The position numbers and the translations under genes are program-made. A stretch of 64,000 nucleotides of DNA, from contig NC_009068.1 in the NCBI RefSeq assembly GCF_000209165.1, positions 1,364,001 through 1,428,000 of the forward strand, read 5' to 3'. Positions 49,989 to 59,846 of this stretch are shown in pieces (the stretch's first letter is position 1; each line of letters begins with the position of its first letter). The stretch is from Scheffersomyces stipitis CBS 6054 (lineage: Eukaryota; Ascomycota; Pichiomycetes; Serinales; Debaryomycetaceae). Below the pieces are notes generated by a model. It searched no databases and was not told where the DNA came from. It saw only the letters and a program-made list of their open reading frames with translations.

Positions 49989-52900
49989 TTGGTGCCAAGT
50001 TGTCAGCAATGTGTTACACATTTAGCAGTAGCATATTGTGCCAAGTCAAGTCAGCTAATTGTGAACATGTAGCTGCTTGTAGGACTTGAGCCCTTAAAAT
50101 CGGTAGTCGTGCCACTGCCTGACCTATTTATTTCAAATAGATATATTTTGTCTTCGTTTATAAATGTATAAATTCTATTGATTTTGCATCCGCATTTATC
50201 GTGCATGTATAGTTAGTTGCAATTCTGATGGCAGTGGGAGACAGAATTGAATGAAATGGCCCAATAATCTTCGCAGCCATTGGTACTTGCGGCGGGAGTT
50301 CCCTTTACGGAATAAAAAGGCTTCATTTGGATAACGACTTGGTCACATCAATCTGTGTACACTGAGTGTAAATTCTTGACTCAACACAATCGTCAATATT
50401 CTTCTCGGTTTCTGTACATAATGCGCATAGTCAGAAATAGAAAATGTTAGTCTGGGTATCAACATGCAACTATCTCAAGAAGACAGTAGCCAATCTGGAA
50501 TTGCTGAGGCTGACAGGTCGACATTGTGATCTAGATGAACCTCGGTCCGGATCAGCACAAGACAGCCCATAGCGGTCTACAGCATCCTGAAGGTGTCAGT
50601 GGCATTTCTACAAGAACACCTTTAGAGAACTGGAAGGGCATGGCTGACCTACTGGCCAAAATAAATTAATCTCTTGCAGCGTTGGAGACTGGTGGCCCCA
50701 CGGATATGCAAGGTTGAGTGATTGCCGAATTAGAGCGGTTTTAGACTAGTTCTGGACGATATCTGGCCAATTGTTGATCTGTGAGATTGTTCTATATCTG
50801 GCGAATAATCTACTCCTGTGTTCTTGATCTAGATTGTTCACCGAGCCAAGCTGCCCGAACTGTCTGGTCAGAATCGGACGAGATCTATTGTGGGATAATT
50901 ACCACTTCCTGGTCAATTGTTTCACATTCCGCAGCCATGGAAGCCGCAGCCGCGAGACGCAGCTCGTTTGTGTGCATCACACTTTCCTGAACTGGCAAAT
51001 TTGGAGATGGCTTTGGAGCAAGTGGTGAATTCACTAGACGAGAACGAAGCCGGTGATGCAGTGGAAAAACACGGCGCCGGTGTGATGGTTTGTTTGTGTG
51101 GGCCACATTGCAAGATCGCGCTCGTATTTTCCCGTTTCCCGGGCTCGCGAAGGGTTGCTAGATATTTGCTCTATTTTTGCAATCAGTCGTAGGAGTCTAT
51201 TTCAGCTTCTGTAGAGAGATAGAATGCAGCTGTACAGGAAGCATGCCATTGGCTTCCAGCCAGAAGTGGAAATGGAAGGAAGCCGGGAGCAGAGCCAGAA
51301 AACAGCCAGCGTCATGTCGTCTTGCCGTCGTCAGATCAAAATAGACGATAGAGCCAGACAAAGAAACCATAAACACAGTCGTGTAATCGGAGAAGTAATT
51401 GAATTACACTGGACTGAATTATGGAGCCTCCCTCGCATTCCAGGGTGGGATTTTCAATGGCAGTAGTATAATATATATAGAGAGAGAGCCACGAACTGGC
51501 TGGAACAATTTAGTGCTTTCTTCAGCTGAGGACCCTGTTGATCGCAGCGACTAATTTGTCTTGCCAACTTAGCGGAAGGCTTTAGTGACGACATTGTACG
51601 ATCCAATAGCACCATACATCCATTTGTAGAATAGCACCATTCCCGTACGATTCTACACCACCAAGCATCGGTTCAACTACACCTAGTTGGCGTTTCTTTT
51701 TCTCGTACTCTGGTCGGACCTCCGCCGATCGCTAGACAGCTCTGGCATTACGAACCCCCTGGTGAAATTCCAATTAATACTTAATTCCTGGACAAAAAAT
51801 CATATTATCGCTCCAGAATTAATATTGCCAACGGTATTTTGCTGTACTAATTCAACCCGATTTTCTCTTTTCTCGATCTATAGACTCCATATTTTTCATA
51901 TTATTTAACGAAGGGTCCATACAGCCTTGTCCATTACTTCGTCCCCATACTGGTTTTATTGGTACGAACGCTGCCAATTGCATCTCAACTCAATCGATTT
52001 TCAATTTATTTTTCCGTCACTCCACCGTTTAAATTCATCTACATTCAAATTAGTTTACCAATTTCATCAAGTTTCCAGAACAAAAGATCACCACTGTACC
52101 AGCTCCACGTCGCTATCAGTGCCATTTTATACCATTAATATCATATTTCTGCCCTCAGCGAAAGCCTCTCGAACGCAGACCCTGCACACGCCGCCATTGT
52201 CCTGTCCTGTCACTTTTCGTGATTGTCCCAAGGAGGTTAATTGATTTATCATCTTTTTGTTTATGTTTTTGGGCATTGTGCTAAAAAAAAAGCTTCCCTC
52301 AATCTGGTGATCCACGTATTAGATCCCTTGTGAGCATATAATTTTGTTTCTAGCCTCTAGCCGTTAGCTATTTCCCATCTTCCACATTAGTCTAGTCTAG
52401 TGTGCTGGTGATCCCACTCCTGTACTTAGCCCAGTCCTCCTCCCACTGTGTTAGACCCTGGAATCTCTACAGTGCTGTGTAAGGACCCCTGGATCAGCCT
52501 CATTGTCAATAGTCAAACAGACGTGAGAAATCGTAGGGAGTACCACGATTTTCCCAGCCTATCCGTCTAACCACAAACACCAAAGTGCCATCATCCCACC
52601 GTGTCAGTATCCTTCCCAGCCCATCACCGTCTGACTTTCCCCCACAGTTTGTTACCGAAGCCTCGTATTCGCTGGCATTCTCATTGATCTGCCTATAGTC
52701 GCATCTCATAGATAGCCTCCTACGTCATCCCGCTATTCGACCATTGTCACCCTTGTAGATTGCCTCAGCTGTACGTATTTCCCTTCTGCTACTGCTCCGA
52801 GTGTATTTCATCGTGCTACTTTTTCACACCCTTATCACCACCATCCGCACCAACACTCCTCGCTCCCAACACCGCCCCATAACTGAAATAGCATAGAGGA

Positions 52901-53141
52901 TAACATAAAAGATATCTACATTCTATATCATAGCACATCACAGACACATATCGTATACCATATATCGATATACTGCTGATCTCTCTCTGTCTCATCATAC
53001 CATCAACGCTGTTTTCATACCCACACTCATCACATTTATCATACCATTCATCACTTCTACCTCCACAGCACATTAACATAATCAACATTAACGCCATAGT
53101 CACCATCATCATTAAGTCTCCCATTAAATGTCTCGCCCTCG
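49989..53141. other. 3.2 kb region upstream of the RFX gene
   Basis: The longest non-coding stretch here. It holds the CAT2 3' end and then mixed-composition DNA. TA/GA-rich sequence occurs at about 51468-51490 (a TATA run followed by GAGAGAG), and the last ~800 bp are C/T/A-rich with little G, resembling a long 5' leader. Frames of 60-100 codons are overlapping, featureless and mostly antisense to each other. No canonical X-box pair (GTNRCC-RGYAAC) was found by eye. Confidence 0.45.
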
Positions 53142-53199
53142 ATGTCCAATAAACCCACAAACTTCCGGTCCCATAAGCGGCAGAAGTCGTCGATCCTGA
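53128..53199 (+). promoter_or_regulatory. Upstream ORF overlapping the RFX start
   Basis: An ATG at 53128, 14 nt before the main ATG and in a different frame, opens a 23-codon reading frame that ends at TGA 53197-53199, inside the RFX coding region. If the leader covers it, ribosomes must skip it to make the factor. Both ATGs have T at -3. Confidence 0.5.
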
Positions 53200-56198
53200 A
53201 CCAAGGCTTCTACTTTCTGCCCGCAGACCAGCCCCAGCCAGCGTCGCCGTCCCAACCACTAGGAGTCTCTTCATACGATGCCGACCCTTATAACATCAAC
53301 TACAACTTTCCCCAGAAGCCATTGGATGCCTCTGTAGCCGTAGCACATCCTCCGGAATCTGACGATGCCACTGACCCGAGCCATTCCGTCCATACTTCGC
53401 CTCTTAAACGAACTCGTTCCCAGGACCGTGACAGAGAGCACATTCTGCAGCCCATTGTTGGACTTACTTCTGGATCCTCGGTGGCATCAATCCCAACATC
53501 TTCTACTCCGACCCACGCTTCTGTAGGCTACTACTATTCACAGTATCCCCAATCCAGTATGCCTCATCTTCAACAATCTCAATCACTCCAATCAGCTTCT
53601 CAACAATCTCATTCTACGTCTCTTCTGCAGGCTCAGCAACCCCAACAGTCTACTTCTACATTGCTGTCTCATCTGAACATGTATCTAGAAGCTTCTGGCC
53701 AGCCTTCTCTGACCCAGTCCATGTTCCAGAGCGCGAACATTCCAGGATACCAGCTCTCCAATCCTCCATTTGCATATACCCCTTCTCATCCAGCATCTAA
53801 TTTAGCATTTCCGTCCGGTTTCGAGACGTCAAACTTATATTCTGGTGGCTTTGCCTATCCAGCCAAGATCCCCGAATATGTGTCGGGAACTTCTTCGGCA
53901 TCTAGTTTGCCGGTAAAAGCCGGAACTTCAGCTTCAAGTTCGGCTACCTTAAAACAGCATCAGAAGAACAACCTCTCGATTTCGTCTCATTTTAATCTCT
54001 TCTCGTTGAGTGAAGATACCTCTAAGCGTATGGCTCCTGCTCCGAACGATACCTCCATAATCAACGAACTATTGATTAGTTTGACAAACGTGGACGGCTC
54101 CAACATTAATAACTACCTCTTGTCGCTTCTTGTAAGATTGAATCTTCCTTTCCCCATCGACGACTTTTACAATTTGTTGTACAACAATGACAGAGCAGGC
54201 TCCTTGATCCAGCTTGATCAGCCGCAGAAGCTTGATAAAACTCCAGTAGATAGAAACAACGAGTTAGTTATACGCACAATCACCCAGTTGCTCAATATCT
54301 TCAAAAGACCAGATCTCCTACTGGACATGTTGCCCAACTTGGAAGACAAAGAGAACAAGTTGGTAAGCATCAACTACCATGAGCTTCTTCGTAGTTTCTT
54401 GGCAATAAAGGTCCTCTTTGACATCCTAATACAGTTGCCTCTTTCGTCAGACGATGATCCCCAGAACTACACCATTCCCAGACTCTCCATCTACAAAACC
54501 TACTATATTATCTGCCAGAAGTTGATCTTGACATATCCTAGCTCTTCTAATACTACTAACGAGCAACAGAAGTTGATTCTAGGCCAGTCCAAGCTCGGAA
54601 AGTTGATCAAACTCGTGTATCCCAACTTGTTAATCAAAAGATTGGGAAGTAGAGGTGAATCCAAGTACAACTATTTGGGCGTCATCTGGAACGACAAGAT
54701 CATCAATGACGAGATCGCGCGTCTTTGTGAAAATAACGACTTGCTCGAGTTAACTGAGATCTTCAAAGGAGAGCAGATGATGCCTAGAACCTCTATTTCG
54801 GGTCCTGTTAAAAAAGTTCATAGACGATCCTCCAGTAAGGGAAAGGTCAAATTGGAACACATCAAGAGAACTTCCGTAGATCATGGCTATCCAGGAAAAT
54901 CTGGAGTAATAGAGCCAGTCTTGCCACCTCCTCTAGCAACGAGTACTGAATCGAGTAACCAGATTTCCAGTCCATCTTTATCGTTTATAAAACCATTTTT
55001 ACGGTATCCTCAGGATGAGAACTTTACTGCCTTGAACGATGAGGAGAATTGGTTCAATGAGATCAGATTGCAAGTTTACTCTTCGCATACTGTTATCAAT
55101 CGTGACATGATCCATCAGATCTTTCTTGACAGCTCTAACTTGTCGACCAACTCGAGTCTCTTGGATAACTTATTGGAGATGTTAATGAAACCGATTGATG
55201 TCCTTAATAATGAACCTAACATAGATTTGAACTTGTATTTGATTATCATAGTGGAAATTCTTCCGTATTTGATGTTGATAAAATCATCTACCAACATCAA
55301 TTTCTTGAAAAATCTCCGGTTGAACTTATTACATTTGATCAACAATCTTAATCCCAACATCAAGAAGCTCAACTTGAAGACTTTCAGCATCAACAACTCC
55401 AGCATCTTCTTGGTTCTTGTCAAGAAATTGATCAACCTCAACGACTTGTTGATTACCTTCATCAAGTTGATCATCAAAGATGATACTACATCCATCATGT
55501 CAACCGATATTGAAACGTTTTTGAAGGTAAACTCCAGTCAATCAGCTAGCGGTGTCAAGCTAGAAGATCAGGATGAAGATTCATTTTTCCTCAACTTGAA
55601 TGCCAACTTGAGCAATTCTTTAGGTGATTTAAATTTCAACTTCAAGAATGATATCTTATCGAATGATCTCGTATATGCTTTGGTTGGCTACAATTTTGAC
55701 CCAACATTATTTCAGGATTTGAAATCATCGATTTCGATGAGCTTCATCAACGAAGAAATCAACATCATCGACGACTTCTTCAAAAAGGACTTGTTCGCGT
55801 TTTTGAACGATAACAGCTTCGATTCTGAGTCTGAAGCTACTAGCGGTACTCATTCTGAGACTGGCGAAGCCAAGAGAGAGTCTGATCTGATCTTATCTAC
55901 AAAGGAGTTGTCCAAATTGTACTCCTTGATTAGTCTCATTGACAGGAAGTTGTTAGCAAATCACTACAAGTCAAAATATCCCATCATGATCTACAACAAC
56001 TTTGTAAGCTACATCCTTAATGATATTTTGAAATTCATCTTCTTGAAGCAACAGCAGGTGCAACTTCAAAACCTACAAACCAACACGGAAGTTGAGGCTC
56101 CCAATAGCTTCGGTAATTGGTGGGTCTTCAATTCGTTTATTCAGGAGTACTTGAGTTTGATGGGCGAGATTGTTGGATTACATGATTCAATCTCCTAG
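53142..56198 (+). CDS. RFX1: RFX-family transcription factor
   Basis: A 1018-aa protein. The N-terminal ~300 residues are Ser/Gln/Pro-rich and disordered. The winged-helix RFX domain is at about 444-518 with IPRLSIYKTY, then LGKLIKLVYPNLLIKRLGSRGESKYNYLGV, including the RRLG-RG-SKY-Y-G signature (here KRLGSRGESKYNYLG). The C-terminal ~500 residues are Leu/Asn/Ile-rich, as in the extended dimerisation region of RFX proteins. Fungal RFX factors repress ribonucleotide-reductase and other DNA-damage genes, and in Candida also affect filamentation. Which of the Candida RFX1/RFX2 genes this corresponds to is not resolved. Several in-frame CTG codons should be read as Ser. Confidence 0.85.
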   Translation: MSNKPTNFRSHKRQKSSILNQGFYFLPADQPQPASPSQPLGVSSYDADPYNINYNFPQKPLDASVAVAHPPESDDATDPSHSVHTSPLKRTRSQDRDREHILQPIVGLTSGSSVASIPTSSTPTHASVGYYYSQYPQSSMPHLQQSQSLQSASQQSHSTSLLQAQQPQQSTSTLLSHLNMYLEASGQPSLTQSMFQSANIPGYQLSNPPFAYTPSHPASNLAFPSGFETSNLYSGGFAYPAKIPEYVSGTSSASSLPVKAGTSASSSATLKQHQKNNLSISSHFNLFSLSEDTSKRMAPAPNDTSIINELLISLTNVDGSNINNYLLSLLVRLNLPFPIDDFYNLLYNNDRAGSLIQLDQPQKLDKTPVDRNNELVIRTITQLLNIFKRPDLLLDMLPNLEDKENKLVSINYHELLRSFLAIKVLFDILIQLPLSSDDDPQNYTIPRLSIYKTYYIICQKLILTYPSSSNTTNEQQKLILGQSKLGKLIKLVYPNLLIKRLGSRGESKYNYLGVIWNDKIINDEIARLCENNDLLELTEIFKGEQMMPRTSISGPVKKVHRRSSSKGKVKLEHIKRTSVDHGYPGKSGVIEPVLPPPLATSTESSNQISSPSLSFIKPFLRYPQDENFTALNDEENWFNEIRLQVYSSHTVINRDMIHQIFLDSSNLSTNSSLLDNLLEMLMKPIDVLNNEPNIDLNLYLIIIVEILPYLMLIKSSTNINFLKNLRLNLLHLINNLNPNIKKLNLKTFSINNSSIFLVLVKKLINLNDLLITFIKLIIKDDTTSIMSTDIETFLKVNSSQSASGVKLEDQDEDSFFLNLNANLSNSLGDLNFNFKNDILSNDLVYALVGYNFDPTLFQDLKSSISMSFINEEINIIDDFFKKDLFAFLNDNSFDSESEATSGTHSETGEAKRESDLILSTKELSKLYSLISLIDRKLLANHYKSKYPIMIYNNFVSYILNDILKFIFLKQQQVQLQNLQTNTEVEAPNSFGNWWVFNSFIQEYLSLMGEIVGLHDSIS

Positions 56199-56901
56199 TT
56201 ATATATCATTTGCACGCATCCGCTGGTGTGACGTCTGCATTTCATCAATGGTAAAAGAGCTCATGGTGAGCTCACATTATTAATAGTATGGTTAACATTT
56301 CATCTCTATATATAGCATTTTTTATTATCGTGTACGTTTGAACGGTAAGTCTAATAAAACGGTTTTTCTTATTAAATTTTGTATGGCTGTCGCTGGACGG
56401 ATAGATATTGCTAACCACGCATAGCTGTTGTTAGGCATAGATTACTATTACCATGTAGATAAGCATTGGTATTTATGAATAGATATAGAAATAGCTACAG
56501 GTATGTGGATATATAAGGATAGCTAGTATGTGTACTTGGCTACTTCTAGTATAGACAGAATTTACAATTAATAGGAAGAAGCTACAAGTGTCCTCAACTA
56601 TGAATAGATAGGGATTACTTATTGTATGGTAGCATTTATGGTTCGGTTGATATCTTTTCGCAACCAGGTTATCGAGTTCCGTATTGCGCACTTAGAGCGC
56701 AACTGGCTGCCCGATGTGGGACTTAGAAGCGGTTAGATATGGACCCCGCGAAAACTATATAAACTTCCTGAAGATCTGATTCTTAATATTTCCGTTGAGA
56801 ATCAGAAAAGAGATCTTGACTGATACTTATAGAATACCACTTATAGAATATTGCTGATATCTGGATTACAGGAAGATTATAATTATATCAATGGAAATAT
56901 A
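56199..56901. other. Intergenic between the RFX gene and the amine-oxidase gene
   Basis: About 700 bp of AT-rich DNA. A strong TATATAAA lies at 56756-56763, about 140 bp before the amine-oxidase ATG. A three-codon uORF abuts that ATG. No other gene is visible. Confidence 0.5.
56756..56763 (+). promoter_or_regulatory. TATA box of the amine-oxidase gene
   Basis: TATATAAA lies about 140 bp upstream of the start codon at 56902, a usual yeast spacing. Confidence 0.6.
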
Positions 56902-56902
56902 A
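56891..56902 (+). promoter_or_regulatory. Three-codon uORF with stop overlapping the main ATG
   Basis: ATG GAA ATA TAA encodes Met-Glu-Ile-stop. The last A of TAA is the first base of the main ATG (TAATG), and a second stop (TGA) follows in the uORF frame. It is the first ATG downstream of the TATA box that I find. It could force leaky scanning or termination-reinitiation. Confidence 0.6.
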
Positions 56903-58335
56903 TGACACACAAAAAAGTCATCGTTATTGGGGGAGGAATCTCAGGAATCAAGACAGCTCTAGATTTGTACAACGGAGGAGTCCAGGACACTTTGGTGCTT
57001 GAGGCGAGGGACAGATTGGGTGGGCGATTGTTGTCGATCCAGTCGACGAACTCGAACGACAAAAGAATTAAATATGATTTGGGGGCACTGTGGTTCCATG
57101 ATGCATTGAATAACCCTCTATTTGAAAGGTCCATAGAGAAAGGTAACGTAGATTACTACTACGATGATGGTAAATGTATTTATTTTTCCAAGGATGAGAA
57201 AGACATCAGTACATGGCGGTTTTCTGCTACTTTAGACGAGTTCATGGCTTATTCCCAATTTGTCTACAAGCAGAATCCGTCCAAACCAGACATTTCACTC
57301 AAGGAGTTGAGCGAGGAGTATGTTCAAAAGTACAAGGATAGACTCACTCAAGACCAGATCAAGTATGGGCTTGCCAGTGTCAGAATGTGGGCTGAGTTAT
57401 GGCAGGGAGAATCGTGGGATAAACTTTCTGCCAAATACTGTTTTGGGGGAGACCATTTGGGAAGAAACGTCTATGTGAAGAATGGGTATGTCACTGTATT
57501 CAACAATGAATTGGACGAATTACCTCAAAGTTACAGAGAGAACAATATAAAGTTGAATACCCATGTCACTACTATAGACTATACTTCTTCCAAATACATA
57601 GAAATCACAACTAGTAGAAACGAAAAGTATACTTGTGATTACGTTGTATCAACTATTCCTCAATCCTTATTGACCATAAACGATTTGAACGATCCCTGTT
57701 ACATAAAATGGATTCCTTCTTTGCCAAGACACATTTCGTCCATCATGCCTAGTGTCAAGTTTAGTTCCTTAGGAAAAGTGGTTTTGGAATTCGACAGCAC
57801 ATTCTGGCCCACAGATGTAGAAAGGTTCTATTGTATAACCGATGGAGTTCCAAGTTCAAGTTCAGATTCAAAATCAATCAAGCCATGGCAGTATCCCACT
57901 ATATTGATAAATTATCATAAGCTTGCCGGTACTTCGACTCTTGTAGCACTTACGCAGAATCCTTTATCGGCATACATTGAAGGATTACTTGGTGGTGACA
58001 AAGACACAAAGATCTGGGAAATTTTTCAGCCCTTGCTTCAAAACATCTCTAGTTTAACCAATATTCCTGCTCCAAAACGTATATACCACACTCCCTGGAA
58101 CAACGACAAGTATGCCCGTGGGTCATACTCGACCACTTTAGTTGGTTGCGACGATCCTCTGGAAGTAGTGAATGCCTTTGTAGAAGGTATAGAAGACAGA
58201 GTCAGATTTGCGGGCTCAGAAACAGTAGATGGGAGTGCAAACGGATGCGCTCATGGAGGTTGGTTTAGTGGGGAGCGAGAGGCCAATTTCATCTTGAACA
58301 TGATAAGGAAGGAAAGAGTTGCCTCTAAGTTGTAG
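56902..58335 (+). CDS. FMS1: FAD amine oxidase, FMS1/CBP1 type (polyamine oxidase-like)
   Basis: The ATG at 56902 gives 477 aa. The FAD-binding GGGISG is at residues 10-15, followed by LEARDRLGGRL and the C-terminal FAGSETVDGSANGCAHGGWFSGEREA. These are hallmarks of the amine-oxidase family close to S. cerevisiae Fms1 (spermine oxidase) and Candida Cbp1 (corticosteroid-binding protein). The protein ends in SKL, a canonical peroxisomal signal. The likely reaction is oxidation of spermine or acetyl-polyamines, feeding beta-alanine and pantothenate synthesis. Substrate choice is inferred. The frame extends upstream only through a TTG, so the ATG next to the uORF is the credible start. Confidence 0.88.
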   Translation: MTHKKVIVIGGGISGIKTALDLYNGGVQDTLVLEARDRLGGRLLSIQSTNSNDKRIKYDLGALWFHDALNNPLFERSIEKGNVDYYYDDGKCIYFSKDEKDISTWRFSATLDEFMAYSQFVYKQNPSKPDISLKELSEEYVQKYKDRLTQDQIKYGLASVRMWAELWQGESWDKLSAKYCFGGDHLGRNVYVKNGYVTVFNNELDELPQSYRENNIKLNTHVTTIDYTSSKYIEITTSRNEKYTCDYVVSTIPQSLLTINDLNDPCYIKWIPSLPRHISSIMPSVKFSSLGKVVLEFDSTFWPTDVERFYCITDGVPSSSSDSKSIKPWQYPTILINYHKLAGTSTLVALTQNPLSAYIEGLLGGDKDTKIWEIFQPLLQNISSLTNIPAPKRIYHTPWNNDKYARGSYSTTLVGCDDPLEVVNAFVEGIEDRVRFAGSETVDGSANGCAHGGWFSGEREANFILNMIRKERVASKL

Positions 58336-58706
58336 ATATCGTATTGTACTATAGCTTTAGGGGGTCGTAGCTATACAAAGCCGCTTAATAACGATTGCAA
58401 ATAGTGCGACTTGAGTAGACGAATATACAAAAAGAATGAAGCAGTGTATCGTGAAATGGACGAAATCCAAAATAGCATGAACATTGTGTACATATATCAA
58501 AGAGAACCTACATATTCCATCAATATACTCCTCATCTCCTAATTTGAAATTTCTAGATTATCCAAAGCGAAGATATGGGTGCAATTTCTTATCCGTATAT
58601 GTCTATCCACGTGACTCCAAAAAATTTCGACCCATCTCCATATAACCCATGTCATCTCATTCTAAGTACCATACTCTCCACGTTTCGACATCAAATACTT
58701 TAAAAT
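58336..58706. other. Promoter region of the PRPP synthetase gene
   Basis: A 371-bp AT-rich spacer between two + strand genes. A CACGTG word occurs at 58610-58615. An out-of-frame ATG lies at 58649, but the transcript start is unknown. Nothing else is recognised. Confidence 0.5.
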
Positions 58707-59678
58707 ATGCCTGCTACACCCAACTCCATCAAGTTGATAGGCGGGAACTCGCACCCTGAGTTGTGTGAAAAGGTGTCCAAGAAACTTGGTCTAAGTTTGG
58801 CCAAGGTAGGAGCTTTCCAGTACACCAATAAGGAAACAGCTGTAGCAGTAGGAGAATCTGTCAGAGATGAAGATGTCTATATTATCCAGACTGGATGTGG
58901 AGAACAAGACATCAACGACTTTGTCATGGAGCTCTTGATCATAATCAATGCCTGTAAAATAGCCAGTGCCAGAAGAATCACAGCAGTGGTTCCCAACTTT
59001 CCCTATGCTAGACAAGACAAGAAGGATAAGCTGAGAGCACCCATTACGGCCAAGTTGATGGCGAACTTGTTGCAAACGGCCGGTTGTAACCATGTTATCA
59101 CCATGGATTTACACGCTTCACAGATTCAGGGCTTTTTCCGTGTCCCCGTAGACAACTTGTATGCTGAACCTCTGGTGTTGAGATATATCACCAACAACTT
59201 TGACAAAAAGGACTTAATTATCGTATCACCAGATGCGGGAGGAGCCAAAAGAGTAGCGTCCATAGCTGACAAGTTGGATGTCCAGTTTGCTTTGATCCAC
59301 AAGGAAAGGCAGAAAGCCAACGAAGTGTCAAGAATGGTGCTTGTGGGAGACGTCTCAGACAAGGTGTGTATCTTGATAGATGATATGGCCGATACCTGTG
59401 GAACATTATGTAAGGCTGCAGACATCTTGCTCGACAATGGTGCTCAGAAGGTTGTAGCCATGGTCACACACGGTATCATGTCGTCAAATGCTACAGAAAA
59501 GTTGAACAACTCCAAGTTGGACCGGATCGTATGTACTAATTCCCTACCATTGAATGATAAGCTTGCCCAGTGTCCCAAGCTAGAAGTGATTGATATCGCT
59601 CCTACTTTGGCTGAGGCTATCAGGAGACTTCACAACGGTGAAAGTGTCAGCTATTTATTCAACAACATCCCCGAGTAG
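58707..59678 (+). CDS. PRS: Ribose-phosphate pyrophosphokinase (PRPP synthetase)
   Basis: A 323-aa cytosolic enzyme that makes PRPP from ribose-5-phosphate and ATP for purine, pyrimidine, His, Trp and NAD synthesis. [11 protein letters not shown] (about 98-108), [12 protein letters not shown] (about 133-144), SPDAGGAKR and the PRPP loop [12 protein letters not shown] (about 222-233) are present. The N-terminal part resembles the S. cerevisiae Prs2/Prs4 group, while the C-terminus also resembles Prs3, so the paralogue is not assigned. Residues 109 and 156 are encoded by CTG at positions that are Ser in remembered homologues, showing the CTG-Ser code. The 168-nt space to the convergent ATG11 holds AT-rich 3' ends. 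Confidence 0.95.
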   Translation: MPATPNSIKLIGGNSHPELCEKVSKKLGLSLAKVGAFQYTNKETAVAVGESVRDEDVYIIQTGCGEQDINDFVMELLIIINACKIASARRITAVVPNFPYARQDKKDKLRAPITAKLMANLLQTAGCNHVITMDLHASQIQGFFRVPVDNLYAEPLVLRYITNNFDKKDLIIVSPDAGGAKRVASIADKLDVQFALIHKERQKANEVSRMVLVGDVSDKVCILIDDMADTCGTLCKAADILLDNGAQKVVAMVTHGIMSSNATEKLNNSKLDRIVCTNSLPLNDKLAQCPKLEVIDIAPTLAEAIRRLHNGESVSYLFNNIPE

Positions 59679-59846
59679 ATCTTTCTTTGTACATTATTTA
59701 TTAAATTGATTAAAATTGTAATTTTGCTAAAATGAACTATATGAAAGGTTCAAGTAGTGATATTCTTGACTATCTATGAAAATTTCAATCAATAACAATT
59801 TCAATATTGGGCCAATTCAATCTTTCTAAAAACTTTTCTTTAAATA

